From: Enterobacter ludwigii | Lineage (GTDB): Bacteria; Pseudomonadota; Gammaproteobacteria; Enterobacterales; Enterobacteriaceae | DNA: 64,000 nt | Assembly: GCF_001750725.1 (NCBI RefSeq) | Contig: NZ_CP017279.1 | Span: 1,736,001 to 1,800,000, forward strand | Direction of reading: 5' to 3' | Shown here: positions 37,858-49,386 of the stretch, piece after piece | How the letters are laid out: each line of letters opens with the position of its first letter | Numbering within the stretch: the first letter of the stretch is position 1 | Made by a program: the position numbers and the translations under genes | Notes under the pieces: model-generated | Database searches by the model: none | What the model saw: only the letters and a program-made list of their open reading frames with translations | What the model was told of the DNA's origin: nothing

Positions 37858-38166
37858 TTATTCCTTGACGACCGGCACACCAGAGCTTTCCGGAATGTCG
37901 GACGCAGGCGCAATTTGATGTTCGAGTCGTTTAATTTTACGTTCAGCGCGCGCAAGTGAAACACGAACTTTCAACCAGAAAAGACCGCATACCAGCCAGC
38001 CAATCGCAAAGCCCGCGGCGAATAAAACCGCCAGAAGGCTCGATACACGATACTCGCCCTGCGCCAGCAGATAGTTAAACGTCACCTGTTGATCGTTTTG
38101 TGCACCCAATGTGACTGAAATGACAAAAATCGCCAATACCAGTAAGAAAATGAGTAAATATTTCAC
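37858..38166 (-). CDS. lapA: LPS assembly protein LapA
   Basis: A 102-residue inner-membrane protein with two hydrophobic helices (YLLIFLLVLAIFVISVTLGA and LLAVLFAAGFAIGWLVCGLF) and a basic coiled-coil tail. It starts with GTG at 38166, preceded by GGAAG, giving the same length and N-terminus as in E. coli. An in-frame ATG eight codons upstream is not used. It works with LapB in LPS control. Confidence 0.92.
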   Translation of the reverse strand: MKYLLIFLLVLAIFVISVTLGAQNDQQVTFNYLLAQGEYRVSSLLAVLFAAGFAIGWLVCGLFWLKVRVSLARAERKIKRLEHQIAPASDIPESSGVPVVKE

Positions 38167-38314
38167 ATTACTTCCCGTTATGTGGTTCAAGCGAATAAAG
38201 TGTGTTCAACTCACCGCAATCAGCCTTATAAACTACCATTTTAGTGGCGGGCGCGAAACGGAAAAAGTGACGCGCCAGTCATGGATTTATGGGCAAAACG
38301 CGGAATATCAACCG

Positions 38315-39082
38315 TCAGGCGTCGCTTTGGTCCCTTTCGGCGATCTCTTCTTCCTCGACAGGCGGTGGCGTTAACGGACCGCAGATGCGTTCAGCAAGCC
38401 ATGTTGCCAGCGTCACAAGCAGCCATGAGATCAGCGTAGCCACCACCAAATCCCGCGGCCAGTGCATCCCCAGCAGCAAACGACTGCCCATCACCCCTGT
38501 GGCCCAGACCAGTAAAATCGCGATCGTGACAGTACGTCGCCGTGGCCAAAGCAGCCCTACTCCCAGTAACGCCCAACTGGCGGCAAACATGGTATGGCCG
38601 GAAGGAAAAGCAAACCCGGTCTCTTTTTGCCAGTGTTTACGTAAGAACTTCGGGATATCCTGCTGTTCCGCAAGCTGTTCTTTGACCAGCGCACCACGAT
38701 CTTTACGTTTTAAATTGTAGAACTCATCCACCGGAACTTGATGCGCTTTTTCCAGCCAGACGACAAAAGGACGCGGCTCCTGGACATGATCTTTAACCCA
38801 GGACTTCACGCCCTGCCCGATGAGGATCGCCCCACCGAGTATCGCAAAGAGCATCAGCGCCGCACGCAGACGAAAGCGCAAACACCACAGAAACCAGGCG
38901 CAAAGGATCACATGCGTGATAATTCCCCACGGCTGGGTGACCGTCTCCGTTATCCAGTATAATGTTTTCAGCCATGTGGCGTTCTGCCCCGGCTGCCACA
39001 TCCAGCCTGAGACCCATACGGCCAGCGGCATAATAAGTAGAATGGCCGCACCTGCTGCCGTACGTCTGGCGATTGAAAGCAT
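38315..39082 (-). CDS. pgpB: Phosphatidylglycerophosphatase B
   Basis: A 255-residue PAP2-family membrane phosphatase acting on phosphatidylglycerophosphate, undecaprenyl pyrophosphate and related lipids. The three catalytic motifs are visible: KSWVKDHVQEPRP, FPSGHTMFAA and SRLLLGMHWPRDLV. There are about six membrane segments. AAGGAGA precedes ATG 39082; an ATG at 39115 would add 11 residues before the conserved MLSIARR. Confidence 0.95.
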   Translation of the reverse strand: MLSIARRTAAGAAILLIMPLAVWVSGWMWQPGQNATWLKTLYWITETVTQPWGIITHVILCAWFLWCLRFRLRAALMLFAILGGAILIGQGVKSWVKDHVQEPRPFVVWLEKAHQVPVDEFYNLKRKDRGALVKEQLAEQQDIPKFLRKHWQKETGFAFPSGHTMFAASWALLGVGLLWPRRRTVTIAILLVWATGVMGSRLLLGMHWPRDLVVATLISWLLVTLATWLAERICGPLTPPPVEEEEIAERDQSDA

Positions 39083-39279
39083 GTCTTCTCCTTTTTCGCT
39101 AAGCATCACAATCATAACTGAAATTCATCGGTTGGGTGGATATGTCGGATCGTGCGTTTAACATCCATATAGCATGGCGCCCATTAGGCGAACGTGCTGA
39201 GCTTGTGGCAAAATGAACAGATACAGAAAGCCAAACAGGCGAAAGGCACGAAACGTGTCAGCCTACTCTGGAGAATCAC

Positions 39280-39870
39280 ATGCAGCTTAAACGTGTGGCA
39301 GAAGCCAAACTGCCAACCCCATGGGGCGATTTCCTGATGGTGGGATTTGAAGAACTGGCAACCGGACAGGATCATGTCGCGCTGGTGTTCGGTGACATTT
39401 CAGGACAGACGCCGGTACTCTCTCGCGTACATTCGGAGTGTCTGACTGGCGATGCCTTGTTCAGCCTGCGCTGTGATTGCGGTTTCCAGCTTGAAGCAGC
39501 TCTTTCTCACATCGCTGAAGAAGGTCGTGGGGTGCTGCTTTATCACCGTCAGGAAGGTCGTAATATTGGCCTGCTGAATAAAATCCGCGCCTACGCGCTG
39601 CAGGACCAGGGATACGATACGGTTGAAGCGAACCACCAGCTCGGGTTTGCTGCCGATGAGCGCGACTTTACCCTGTGCGCCGATATGTTCAAGCTTCTTG
39701 GGGTAGATGAGGTCCGTCTGCTGACCAATAACCCGAAAAAGGTGGAAATCCTGACCGAAGCGGGGATTAATATCGTCGAACGTGTTCCGCTGATTGTCGG
39801 CCGTAACCCGAAAAATGCCCACTATCTTGATACCAAAGCCGCCAAAATGGGTCACCTCCTGAGCGAGTGA
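39280..39870 (+). CDS. ribA: GTP cyclohydrolase II
   Basis: A 196-residue enzyme that opens the GTP imidazole ring in the first step of riboflavin synthesis. Zinc ligands are the three Cys of [20 protein letters not shown]. The catalytic region includes [20 protein letters not shown] and the GTP-binding LLTNNPKK. It is monocistronic. A GC-rich 7-bp inverted repeat (39880-39906) follows the stop, without a T tract. Confidence 0.97.
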   Translation: MQLKRVAEAKLPTPWGDFLMVGFEELATGQDHVALVFGDISGQTPVLSRVHSECLTGDALFSLRCDCGFQLEAALSHIAEEGRGVLLYHRQEGRNIGLLNKIRAYALQDQGYDTVEANHQLGFAADERDFTLCADMFKLLGVDEVRLLTNNPKKVEILTEAGINIVERVPLIVGRNPKNAHYLDTKAAKMGHLLSE

Positions 39871-39914
39871 TCGCGAGATGCCCGGCATCGCCATCGCGAG
39901 CCGGGCTGACTGCG

Positions 39915-42590
39915 TCAATCCAGCATTTTACGAATCACGTAATGTAATATGCCGTCGTTCTGGTAGTAGGTCAGCTCGGTTGCCGTATCAATGCGACACC
40001 GGCATTCAAGCACTTCCGTTTTACCGTCTGCTCGCGTTAACGTCACCGGAACCGCTTTACCCGGCTGCAGGTTTTGCAGACCACTAATATCAATCTGCTC
40101 TTCCCCGGTCAGTCCCAGCGTTTTACGGGTGACGCCCTGCGGGAACTCTAGCGGCAGGATCCCCATCCCGATAAGATTCGAACGGTGAATACGTTCGAAA
40201 GATTCGGCAATGACCACGCGAACCCCAAGCAGGCGCGGACCTTTCGCTGCCCAGTCTCGACTGGAGCCGGAGCCGTACTCTTTACCGGCAATCACCGCCA
40301 GCGGCGTGCCTTCCTGCTGGTATTTGACGGCGGCATCATAAATCGATACCACTTCCGTGCCAGGTAAATGACGCGTCATGCCCCCTTCCACGCCCGGAAC
40401 CATTTCGTTGCGGATGCGGATGTTGGCAAACGTCCCGCGCATCATCACTTCGTGGTTACCACGACGCGATCCGTAGGAGTTGAAGTCCCGGCGTTCCACC
40501 CCACGGCTTTGCAGATAGCGGCCTGCCGGGCTGTCGGCTTTGATACTGCCCGCCGGCGAGATGTGGTCCGTGGTAACGGAATCGCCAAGCATCGCCAGAA
40601 TACGCGCCCCGTGGATATCCTTAAGCGGAGCAGGTTCAGCCAGCATGTCATCAAAGAACGGTGACAGACGAATATAGGTCGAATCATCCTGCCAGCCATA
40701 AGTATCCGAGCCCACGACGTTAATTGCTTTCCATTCCGGCGTGCCCTCAAACACTTCCGCATACTCTTTGCGGAACATTTCGGTTGAGACCTTTTCAACG
40801 GCTCGCGCGATATCGCGTGAAGACGGCCAGATATCTTTCAGGTAAACAGGCTCGTTCTTGCGATCGTGACCAATCGGGTCGGTCGTGAGATTGATGTTCA
40901 TGTTTCCCGCCAGCGCGTAAGCCACAACCAGCGGCGGCGAGGCCAGCCAGTTGGTTTTCACCAGCGGATGAATGCGCCCTTCAAAGTTGCGGTTACCGGA
41001 AAGAACCGCACCCACGGTAAGATCGCCCTGCTTGATCGCCGTTTCAATCGGCTCAGGCAGCGGACCGGAGTTACCGATACAGGTAGTACATCCGTAACCC
41101 ACGAGATTAAAGCCCAGCTCGTCAAGGTACGGGGTGAGTTTTGCCTGCGCCAGGTAATCTGAAACCACTTTAGAGCCCGGGGCCAGCGAAGCCTTAACCC
41201 ACGGCTGCGGTTTCAGGCCAAGCTCAACGGCTTTTTTGGCCAACAGTCCCGCGGCCATCAAAACGCTTGGGTTCGAGGTGTTGGTGCAGGAGGTGATAGC
41301 GGCAATAACCACCGCGCCATCCGGAAGTTGATACTGATGTCCGTTCAGGACATAGTCTATTGGACGGTGATCTTTTTTCGCGACATTGACTTCCAGTTCA
41401 TTGCTGGCGGCAAAAGCTTTCGGCACGTCCGGTAACGCGACCCGATCCTGCGGGCGTTTTGGCCCGGCAAGGCTCGCCTCGACGCTTCCCATATCCAGCT
41501 CAAGCGTGCTGGTAAATACCGGCTCATCACCCGGGTTTCGCCACATCCCCTGCGCTTTAGTGTAGGCCTCGACCAGCGCGACCTGCTCTTCACTGCGACC
41601 ACTCAGGCGCATATATTCCAGCGTGACGTCATCGATGGGGAAGAAGCCACAGGTCGCGCCATATTCCGGCGCCATATTGGCGATCGTGGCGCGATCGGCC
41701 AGCGGCAGCGAATCCAGTCCGTCACCGTAGAATTCAACAAATTTACCCACCACCCCATGCTTACGCAGCATCTGGGTGACGGTTAACACCAGGTCGGTCG
41801 CGGTAATGCCTTCCGACAGCTTACCGGTGAGCTTGAAGCCCACCACATCAGGAATGAGCATCGACACCGGCTGACCAAGCATAGCCGCTTCCGCTTCAAT
41901 ACCCCCGACGCCCCACCCCAGCACACCGAGGCCGTTAATCATGGTGGTATGTGAATCCGTCCCGACCAGCGTATCCGGATAAGCCACCCACTCTTTATCC
42001 TGCAATTCACTCCAGACGGCTTTGCCCAGATATTCGAGGTTAACCTGATGGCAAATACCGGTTCCAGGCGGAACCACGCTAAAGCGGCTGAACGCCTGTT
42101 GCCCCCATTTCAGGAAGACATAGCGCTCGTGGTTACGTTCCATCTCCAGACGTACGTTTTCGCCAAAAGCGTCATCATCACCAAAGTGGTCAACGGTCAC
42201 GGAGTGGTCAATCACGAGGTCAACGGGAGAAAGCGGATTCACTTTTGCCGTATCGCCACCGAGGCGCTTAACGGCTTCGCGCATGGCGGCTAAATCAACC
42301 ACGGCGGGAACACCGGTAAAGTCCTGCATCAGAACCCTCGCCGGGCGATAGGCTATTTCTCTGTCGGCATGGGCACTCTTCAGCCACCCCGCCAGCGCCT
42401 GGATATCCTCGAGGGTGACGGAATCGCCATCCTGCCAGCGTAAGAGGTTTTCCAGCAAAACTTTCAAGGACTTGGGTAAACGCGAAATGTCCCCAAGCGT
42501 TCTGGCAGCCAGTGGCAGGCTATAGTAATGCCAGGTTTTGTTTTCTGCCTGTAATGTGTCCTTACTGGCTTCGCGTAGGGTTAACGACAT
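39915..42590 (-). CDS. acnA: Aconitate hydratase A
   Basis: An 891-residue [4Fe-4S] enzyme interconverting citrate and isocitrate; AcnA is the stress- and stationary-phase isoenzyme. The cluster cysteines are in TSCTNTSNP and [12 protein letters not shown]. Other blocks are [15 protein letters not shown] and [14 protein letters not shown]. The start at 42590 is preceded by GGAGGAG. The frame is open for another 45 codons upstream to 42725, but that extension reaches the ymiC terminator and is not conserved. Confidence 0.97.
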   Translation of the reverse strand: MSLTLREASKDTLQAENKTWHYYSLPLAARTLGDISRLPKSLKVLLENLLRWQDGDSVTLEDIQALAGWLKSAHADREIAYRPARVLMQDFTGVPAVVDLAAMREAVKRLGGDTAKVNPLSPVDLVIDHSVTVDHFGDDDAFGENVRLEMERNHERYVFLKWGQQAFSRFSVVPPGTGICHQVNLEYLGKAVWSELQDKEWVAYPDTLVGTDSHTTMINGLGVLGWGVGGIEAEAAMLGQPVSMLIPDVVGFKLTGKLSEGITATDLVLTVTQMLRKHGVVGKFVEFYGDGLDSLPLADRATIANMAPEYGATCGFFPIDDVTLEYMRLSGRSEEQVALVEAYTKAQGMWRNPGDEPVFTSTLELDMGSVEASLAGPKRPQDRVALPDVPKAFAASNELEVNVAKKDHRPIDYVLNGHQYQLPDGAVVIAAITSCTNTSNPSVLMAAGLLAKKAVELGLKPQPWVKASLAPGSKVVSDYLAQAKLTPYLDELGFNLVGYGCTTCIGNSGPLPEPIETAIKQGDLTVGAVLSGNRNFEGRIHPLVKTNWLASPPLVVAYALAGNMNINLTTDPIGHDRKNEPVYLKDIWPSSRDIARAVEKVSTEMFRKEYAEVFEGTPEWKAINVVGSDTYGWQDDSTYIRLSPFFDDMLAEPAPLKDIHGARILAMLGDSVTTDHISPAGSIKADSPAGRYLQSRGVERRDFNSYGSRRGNHEVMMRGTFANIRIRNEMVPGVEGGMTRHLPGTEVVSIYDAAVKYQQEGTPLAVIAGKEYGSGSSRDWAAKGPRLLGVRVVIAESFERIHRSNLIGMGILPLEFPQGVTRKTLGLTGEEQIDISGLQNLQPGKAVPVTLTRADGKTEVLECRCRIDTATELTYYQNDGILHYVIRKMLD

Positions 42591-42723
42591 AAGCTCCTCC
42601 TTAATTACAGAGATGTCCTGACAATCATCAGGGCTGTAATTAAAGATAACACAAAGATGTCGTAACGTTTTGATAACAACCCGAATTGATAAATTTAGGA
42701 ATGGTCCAGTGAAGTGCGAAAAC

Positions 42724-42747
42724 AAAAAACCCCGCCGCAGCGAGGTT
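42724..42747 (-). terminator. Terminator between ymiC-like gene and acnA
   Basis: On the minus strand the arms AACCTCGC/GCGGGGTT (one G-T pair, 4-base loop) are followed by a T-rich tract. It lies seven bases after the small-gene stop and 134 bases before the acnA start. It should separate the tiny upstream genes from acnA, which then needs its own promoter in 42591-42723. Confidence 0.75.
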
Positions 42748-42753
42748 TTGGAT

Positions 42754-42855
42754 TTACAGGAAGGCCAGCCAGATGAGCTGAGACCAGAACAGGATCGACA
42801 CAGAAAAAACGCCGAGCCATGACCAGTATTTGTGAGACATCATGTTATTCATCAT
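42754..42855 (-). CDS. ymiC: Tiny single-helix membrane protein (YmiC-like)
   Basis: A 33-codon frame, [20 protein letters not shown] followed by [13 protein letters not shown], forming one hydrophobic helix. E. coli has a similarly placed small protein, YmiC, upstream of acnA, and the pattern of an aromatic start plus a single helix fits. The exact start among the ATGs at 42855, 42852, 42843 and 42840 is open, since no strong ribosome site is visible. A terminator begins right after the stop, supporting a real short transcript. Confidence 0.6.
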   Translation of the reverse strand: MMNNMMSHKYWSWLGVFSVSILFWSQLIWLAFL

Positions 42856-42992
42856 AGGGTACACCAGGCATTATTTTTAAAAAGGCTCCGAGGTTTGCCC
42901 TCAGTTCTATATTGCTGATGTGTATTTATTAAAGAGTACAAAGGTGCAGAGTCTGTATTCAGACTATTTGCATCATTACGCAATTAACTAAA

Positions 42993-43163
42993 TTATTGTT
43001 TTTTGGGTTCGTCTTCTGCGAACACATCAATAAAGGCTTGCTGCTGTGGCGTCAGTTTCCAGGACGCGGGGACAACGGTCGCAGGTGCTTTGCGTCCTTT
43101 GTGACCACTGTCACGATGCTGACACATCTGTTTTACCGTTTCTGTACGTACCGTCACTGCCAT
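42993..43163 (-). CDS. yciX: YciX, small conserved protein
   Basis: A 56-residue basic protein (MAVTVRTETVKQMCQHRDSG, ending EDEPKKQ) that matches the E. coli yciX product. The function is unknown. It starts two bases after the ymiA stop, so the two are probably co-translated. A longer in-frame start at 43208 would lie inside ymiA and is rejected. Confidence 0.85.
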   Translation of the reverse strand: MAVTVRTETVKQMCQHRDSGHKGRKAPATVVPASWKLTPQQQAFIDVFAEDEPKKQ

Positions 43164-43165
43164 AT

Positions 43166-43306
43166 TCAACCCCAATATTTCCAGGCAAGGAGAGCAACCA
43201 CTACCCAAAACAGGGCGGAGACGAGAAAGACCGCCAGCCAGGCTTTACGCTTGAGCGCAGGATCCCTTTGCGGTTCTTCACTTCCTGAAGGCATTGCTAA
43301 CCTCAT
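43166..43306 (-). CDS. ymiA: YmiA, 46-residue membrane protein
   Basis: The frame reads MRLAMPSGSEEPQRDPALKR, then a single membrane helix WLAVFLVSALFWVVVALLAW and the tail KYWG, 46 residues, the same length as E. coli YmiA. It has a charged cytoplasmic N-terminus and one predicted transmembrane segment. It is followed two bases later by yciX. Confidence 0.88.
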   Translation of the reverse strand: MRLAMPSGSEEPQRDPALKRKAWLAVFLVSALFWVVVALLAWKYWG

Positions 43307-43644
43307 ACAATCGATATCGCTTATCATTTAGGACCAAACAATTGGTACAATTAATCATCTGTTGAGATAAATCCTAAAGAAACTTTAGCCGAAAAGCCAG
43401 TGAATTTACGCATCAATTGGTGGGAAATATTCAATCTTTTGACCAGAAATAAATAATTGAAAAGAAATATTTGCGTAGCCGTAAATTAGTTTCTACTTTT
43501 GTCGCCAATTCACGACATTAAAACCATACAAATTAAATGGGTAATGACATTATATGGCAGGGAAAATGTAGATGATGATAATTATGATTTAGCTTTGAGG
43601 AGTTAATTCGGTATCTTTCCGTGAGGGAAAGATACCGGGAGTGA
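43307..43644. other. A/T-rich intergenic region between cysB and ymiA
   Basis: No gene is supported here. It contains an 11-bp perfect inverted repeat (43610-43620 and 43626-43636, arms GGTATCTTTCC/GGAAAGATACC) nine bases after the cysB stop. This is probably the 3' end structure of the cysB mRNA, though no T tract follows. The remainder is A/T-rich and should hold the ymiA promoter, but no box could be fixed with confidence. Confidence 0.5.
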
Positions 43645-44634
<990 letters not shown>

Positions 44635-44753
44635 TTAGCGCACGCGGTCAATCGCTTAAGACGATTTGATAATAAGAAAAGGGTTAACTATAACCACTAT
44701 ATCATTTATAGCCTGACTGTATAGTACGGAACAAAAAATAATAACAAGGTAAT

Positions 44754-44781
44754 AAAAAAGGGCCGGAAGTCCGGCCCTTTT
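44754..44781 (-). terminator. Terminator between topA and cysB
   Basis: An 8-bp stem (GGGCCGGA/TCCGGCCC) is flanked by A6 on the left and TTTT on the right. It lies 26 bases after the topA stop, and on the minus strand the T run gives an intrinsic terminator for topA. Confidence 0.85.
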
Positions 44782-44806
44782 ACAGGTAAGTTACGGTAAG
44801 GGAAGA

Positions 44807-47404
44807 TTATTTCTTGCCTTCAACCCATTTTCCGTCGACAAAGAAGGCGGACCAGCCGGTCGCTTTCCCCTCTTTCTCAGCCGCAACGTACTGCTGTTTT
44901 GTTTTACGGCTAAAACGTACCACCGTTTTATTTCCTTCAGGATCCTGCTGTGGCGCATCGGCCAGATAACGCAGTTTCTCAGGCAGACGGTCGCGGAAGC
45001 GATGCAGCTCTTCCACCAGCGGCGCGCGGGTTTCACGCGATTTCGGGAAGGTGTTGGCCGCGAGGAAGACCCCGGCAGCACCGTCACGCAGCACGAAATA
45101 GGCGTCAGACTTCTCACACGGCAATTCTGGCAGCGGAACCGGATCTTCCTTCGGCGGCGCGACTTCACCGTTACGCAGAATCTTACGGGTGTTCTTACAC
45201 TCGTCGTTGGTGCACGCCATGTATTTCCCGAAACGCCCCATTTTCAGGTGCATTTCCGAGCCACACTTCTCGCACTCAACGATAGGGCCGTCATAGCCTT
45301 TGATGCGGAACTCACCCTCTTCGATCTCATAACCATCACACGTTGGGTTATTCCCGCAGACGTGCAATTTGCGTTTCGGATCGATCAGGTAGCTGTCCAT
45401 CGCCGTGCCACATTTCTTACAACGACGTTTGGCACGCAGGGCATTGGTTTCTGCATCGTCACCTTCCAGCACGTTAAGAACTTCGTTCTCAGGTACCAGG
45501 TTGATGGTGGTTTTGCAGCGCTCTTTCGGCGATAACGCATAGCCGGAGCAACCGAGGAAGACGCCTGTTGTCGCAGTACGGATCCCCATCTTACGGCCAC
45601 AGGTTGGGCAATCGATGCTGGTCAGTACCATCTGGTTAGGCAACATGCCGCCCTCTTCAGGATCTTTCTCCGCTTTTTCAAGCTGGTTGGTAAAGTCGCT
45701 GAAGAAGCTGTCGAGCACTTTCTTCCATTCCGCCTGATGGCTGGCAACCTGGTCAAGGCTGTCTTCCATCTGTGCGGTAAAGTCGTAGTTCATCAACTCG
45801 CGGAAGTTGGCTTCCAGACGGTCAGTTACGATCTCACCCATTTTTTCAGCGTAGAAACGGCGGTTTTCAACACGCACATAGCCACGGTCCTGAATGGTCG
45901 AAATGATTGACGCATAGGTTGACGGACGACCAATACCGCGTTTTTCCAGCTCTTTTACCAGCGATGCTTCGCTAAAGCGCGCAGGCGGCTTGGTAAAGTG
46001 CTGAGCTGGCACGAGGTCAACCAGAGAGAGTTCATCCCCTTTGTTCACCGCCGGCAGCGTTCGGTCTTCGTCGCCTTTACGCAGTGCAGGCATGACTTTC
46101 GTCCAGCCGTCGAAACGCAGGATACGGCCACGCGCTTTCAGACGGAAATCACTCGCACCAACGGTAAGCGTAGTGGAATCGTACTGCGCGGGTGTCATTT
46201 GACACGCGACGAACTGGCGCCAGATAAGCTGGTACAGCTTCTGGGCGTCGGCTTCCATATCCTTCAGCGATTCCGCTAACACAGAGACGTCAGAAGGACG
46301 AATGGCTTCGTGCGCTTCCTGTGAGTTCTCTTTGCTGGCGTACTGGTTAGCGCTTTCCGGCAGGTATTTCTTACCGAAATTGTCACCGATATAGCCGCGC
46401 ACCATGTTAACCGCATCCTGACTCAGGTTAGTCGAGTCGGTACGCATGTAGGTGATGTAACCCGCTTCATACAAGCGCTGGGCCATCATCATGGTTTTCT
46501 TCACGCCATAACCCAGACGCGTGCTTGCGGCCTGTTGCAGCGTAGAGGTAATAAACGGTGCGCCAGGCTTACTGCTGGTCGGTTTGTCTTCACGCTCCAG
46601 AACCTGATAGCGTGCTTTTTCCAGCAGCGCCACCGCGGCCATGGTCTGGTCACGGTTTTCAGGACGGAAAGGCTTGTCGTTCTGATGGCTCACCTGCAGC
46701 GGCAGAGCATCCCCGCCCGGCGTGGTGACATTCGCGTCGACTTCCCAGAACTCTTCTGGCACAAACGCTTTAATTTCGCGTTCACGTTCAACGACAAGAC
46801 GCACGGCAACGGATTGCACACGGCCTGCGGACAGACCACGGGCAATCTTTTTCCACAGCAGTGGAGACACCATGTAGCCTACAACACGGTCCATAAAGCG
46901 ACGTGCCTGCTGCGCGTTTACACGGTCAATGTTCAGTTCGCCCGGCTTTTCAAACGCCTGACGAATCGCATTCTTCGTAATTTCGTTAAACACTACACGG
47001 CTGTAGCGTTTGTCATCACCACCGATCACTTCCCGCAGGTGCCACGCAATGGCTTCCCCTTCGCGGTCAAGGTCGGTTGCGAGATAGATGTGGTCTGCTT
47101 TTTCAGCAAGCTGTTTCAGCTCATTAACAACTTTTTCTTTCCCGGGCAGCACTTCGTATTGTGCATCCCAGTTGTGCCATGGGTTAACACCCATGCGGTT
47201 GACAAGCGCGCTACGTTCATCCTTTTTAGGCTTTTTAGCCCCTTTGGTGGAGGTAGAGTCTGCGCTCTTTTTGCTGGCTGAGCCACTGGTCGGCAAATCG
47301 CGGATATGACCCACGCTGGACTTAACCACGTAGTCATTACCCAGATACTTATTGATCGTTTTGGCTTTTGCCGGGGACTCAACGATGACGAGAGCTTTAC
47401 CCAT
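44807..47404 (-). CDS. topA: DNA topoisomerase I
   Basis: An 865-residue type IA topoisomerase, the same length as in E. coli, that relaxes negative supercoils. Order: TOPRIM domain ([33 protein letters not shown]), the catalytic Tyr in [16 protein letters not shown], and three C-terminal Cys4 zinc ribbons ([33 protein letters not shown]) plus zinc-ribbon-like tail domains. The start [11 protein letters not shown] is preceded by AAAGGT; a GTG two codons upstream is not conserved. Confidence 0.97.
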   Translation of the reverse strand: MGKALVIVESPAKAKTINKYLGNDYVVKSSVGHIRDLPTSGSASKKSADSTSTKGAKKPKKDERSALVNRMGVNPWHNWDAQYEVLPGKEKVVNELKQLAEKADHIYLATDLDREGEAIAWHLREVIGGDDKRYSRVVFNEITKNAIRQAFEKPGELNIDRVNAQQARRFMDRVVGYMVSPLLWKKIARGLSAGRVQSVAVRLVVEREREIKAFVPEEFWEVDANVTTPGGDALPLQVSHQNDKPFRPENRDQTMAAVALLEKARYQVLEREDKPTSSKPGAPFITSTLQQAASTRLGYGVKKTMMMAQRLYEAGYITYMRTDSTNLSQDAVNMVRGYIGDNFGKKYLPESANQYASKENSQEAHEAIRPSDVSVLAESLKDMEADAQKLYQLIWRQFVACQMTPAQYDSTTLTVGASDFRLKARGRILRFDGWTKVMPALRKGDEDRTLPAVNKGDELSLVDLVPAQHFTKPPARFSEASLVKELEKRGIGRPSTYASIISTIQDRGYVRVENRRFYAEKMGEIVTDRLEANFRELMNYDFTAQMEDSLDQVASHQAEWKKVLDSFFSDFTNQLEKAEKDPEEGGMLPNQMVLTSIDCPTCGRKMGIRTATTGVFLGCSGYALSPKERCKTTINLVPENEVLNVLEGDDAETNALRAKRRCKKCGTAMDSYLIDPKRKLHVCGNNPTCDGYEIEEGEFRIKGYDGPIVECEKCGSEMHLKMGRFGKYMACTNDECKNTRKILRNGEVAPPKEDPVPLPELPCEKSDAYFVLRDGAAGVFLAANTFPKSRETRAPLVEELHRFRDRLPEKLRYLADAPQQDPEGNKTVVRFSRKTKQQYVAAEKEGKATGWSAFFVDGKWVEGKK

Positions 47405-47803
47405 ATTCACCTTTACCTAATTTAATTCTTCCAGGAATACGCCGCACGTTGATTTCCCTTCCACTGACGACGCGTCATTGATATTGCGACTGCGTCAGGG
47501 GATATCAACCCCTTTGTCTTACCGAACGTCAGAGAAAAGACGCCCAGGTGATTGAGTTTTCGGGTATTTTTCTCACGCCTCATATGATTCGTGACGAATT
47601 ACCGGTCGAATGTCAAGCAATTCTGTTGCCAGAATGACGAAAGCGCACACTCTACCTGATAAAATCCGTTACGCAACTTTATTAGCATGCAAAAGCAAAT
47701 CACGCCAGCCAGGCTCCTGCGCCTTATCCCCTCAGATTACAGGGAAAATTTGCCCCCAAAGCGCCCTCGGCGTAGACTATTGTCACTGTTTAAGGAGTGG
47801 ATT
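47405..47803. promoter_or_regulatory. Divergent topA/yciN promoter region
   Basis: These 399 bases carry no supported gene. For yciN a plus-strand promoter is visible: TTGCCC (47750-47755), 17 bp, TAGACT (47773-47778), 26 bases before the ATG. On the topA side a TTGACA box (about 47611-47616, minus strand) is present, but no matching -10 was found at normal spacing. E. coli topA has several promoters, including a heat-shock one; none can be assigned here by eye. Confidence 0.5.
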
Positions 47804-48055
47804 ATGCACAATACGACCCAACCAATTGACCGAGTCTCTCTGCTTATCGAAGCAAACAAGCTTATCCGTGATCATGAAGATACTCTGGCGGGCATTGAAG
47901 CCACCGGCGTAGAACAGCGTAATGGCGTGCTGGTTTTCAGCGGCGAATACTTTCTTGACGAACAGGGGCTACCTACCCCGAAAAGCACCGCCGTGTTTAA
48001 CATGTTTAAATACCTGGCGCATACGCTTTCAGAGAAATATCACCTGGTTGATTAA
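47804..48055 (+). CDS. yciN: YciN, small conserved protein
   Basis: An 83-residue protein of the same length as E. coli YciN (DUF2498), with the conserved core [20 protein letters not shown] and end LSEKYHLVD. The function is unknown. AAGGAG lies before ATG 47804; the frame is open upstream but the extension is not conserved. It converges on sohB with a terminator between. Confidence 0.93.
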   Translation: MHNTTQPIDRVSLLIEANKLIRDHEDTLAGIEATGVEQRNGVLVFSGEYFLDEQGLPTPKSTAVFNMFKYLAHTLSEKYHLVD

Positions 48056-48060
48056 TGCAA

Positions 48061-48087
48061 AACGCGAGGCCTGAGCCTCGCGTTTTT
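48061..48087. terminator. Bidirectional terminator between yciN and sohB
   Basis: A 10-bp perfect stem (AACGCGAGGC/GCCTCGCGTT) with a CTGA loop is followed by a T run on the plus strand and a shorter one on the minus strand. It sits five bases after the yciN stop and six after the sohB stop region. Confidence 0.85.
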
Positions 48088-48089
48088 GT

Positions 48090-49136
48090 TTACAGCAACG
48101 GTTTTTGTCCGCGCTGTAGCCAGCGGAGCAACAGCCGATCGGCACTTTCTGCCGCACTGTTGGTAAAGCGATCGAGCAGACGCTTGCGCTGCGTAAAGCG
48201 CACGCCCACCAGCTCACGGCCATCCATCAGGTTCAACAGCAGGTCATCGCTAGTGCCCACTTCATCTACCAGTCCTTTCTCCTGGGCCTGGATACCGTAC
48301 CAGTGCTCCCCCGTCGCGACCTGCTCAATATCGAGCGATGGGCGCATGCGGTGCACAAAGTCTTTAAAGAGGTGGTGCGTTTCATTGAGATCTTCACGGA
48401 ATTTCTGACGCCCCTCTTCCGTGTTTTCCCCCAGCAGCGTCAGAGTGCGTTTGTACTGCCCGGCCGTGTGCAGTTCAATGTCGATCTCTTTGTTTTTGAG
48501 GAAGCGGTTAAAGTTAGGGATTTGCGCAACCACACCGATTGAACCAATAATAGAAAACGGTGCCGCCACAATTTTATCCGCGACGCAGGCCATCATGTAG
48601 CCACCGCTCGCCGCGACTTTATCCACCGCAACGGTCAGCGGGATCTGTTTTTCACGCAGGCGCTGCAGCTGTGACGCAGCCAGTCCATAACCGTGTACCA
48701 CACCGCCCGGGCTTTCAAGACGCACCACCACCTGATCCTGCGGTTTTGCCACGGCAAGAACGGCAGTGACCTCTTCGCGCAGAGAAGAAACTTCATGCGC
48801 ATCCATGCTGCCTTTAAAGTCGAGCACATAGACGCGTGGCTTTGCCTCATCCTGCGGTGCATTGAGCTTGGCTTTCGCTTTTGCCGCTTTGGCTTCTTGT
48901 TTATGCTTTTTCTTCTGCGCTTTAAGCCACTGCTTCTGTTGATGGCTATCGAGCAGCGACAGAGACATATCTTCCTGCATCTCTTTATACTGCTCACTCA
49001 GGCGGGTAATGCGTAACTCCCCACGCTGACGCTTACGCTGCGTCAGGTTTACAATCAGAACGGCAATCACCGCAATGGCAATCACCACCGTTGCGATTTT
49101 GGCCAAAAACAACCCATACTGAGAAAGTAATTCCAC
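48090..49136 (-). CDS. sohB: Inner-membrane peptidase SohB (S49 family)
   Basis: A 348-residue S49 peptidase related to SppA. An N-terminal membrane helix (ATVVIAIAVIAVLIVNL) is followed by a lysine-rich linker and the ClpP-like domain with LESPGGVVHGYG, VDKVAASGGYMMACVADKI (nucleophile Ser) and GQYKRTLTLLGE (catalytic Lys). It begins at GTG 49136 with AAGGTGGA upstream, giving the E. coli-like start VELLSQYGLF. An ATG 15 codons upstream is less likely. In E. coli it is a multicopy suppressor of htrA (degP). Confidence 0.92.
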   Translation of the reverse strand: MELLSQYGLFLAKIATVVIAIAVIAVLIVNLTQRKRQRGELRITRLSEQYKEMQEDMSLSLLDSHQQKQWLKAQKKKHKQEAKAAKAKAKLNAPQDEAKPRVYVLDFKGSMDAHEVSSLREEVTAVLAVAKPQDQVVVRLESPGGVVHGYGLAASQLQRLREKQIPLTVAVDKVAASGGYMMACVADKIVAAPFSIIGSIGVVAQIPNFNRFLKNKEIDIELHTAGQYKRTLTLLGENTEEGRQKFREDLNETHHLFKDFVHRMRPSLDIEQVATGEHWYGIQAQEKGLVDEVGTSDDLLLNLMDGRELVGVRFTQRKRLLDRFTNSAAESADRLLLRWLQRGQKPLL

Positions 49137-49386
49137 GCGTTCCACCTTGTTTAACCACGATTCTTTCACGGCAGTGTACAACAGCCCTGCCCATGCGTCT
49201 CGCTCGTGACATTACCTCTGCGAGCCTGCTTCAGGAATCCCCTCATGGGGGTTTAAATATTTGCAAATTGTTAATTTTACAGTAATGCCTCCTGTAGACT
49301 GATTGAATTCTCATGCTAATTCGGGCATAAAGCCGAAAAGTCATAAAGAAGGCGTCATTGCGTCACTGCGCACCAGAGGAGTCCCC

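Noticed and set aside
39871-39906. GC-rich hairpin after ribA (GCCCGGC/GCCGGGC plus a TCGCGA repeat), possible REP element or terminator
   Set aside because: There is no T tract, no second copy was noticed and it does not match the REP consensus I know.
42591-42725. 45-codon open extension upstream of the acnA start
   Set aside because: It lacks a ribosome site, runs into a terminator, and [11 protein letters not shown] with GGAGGAG is the conserved start.
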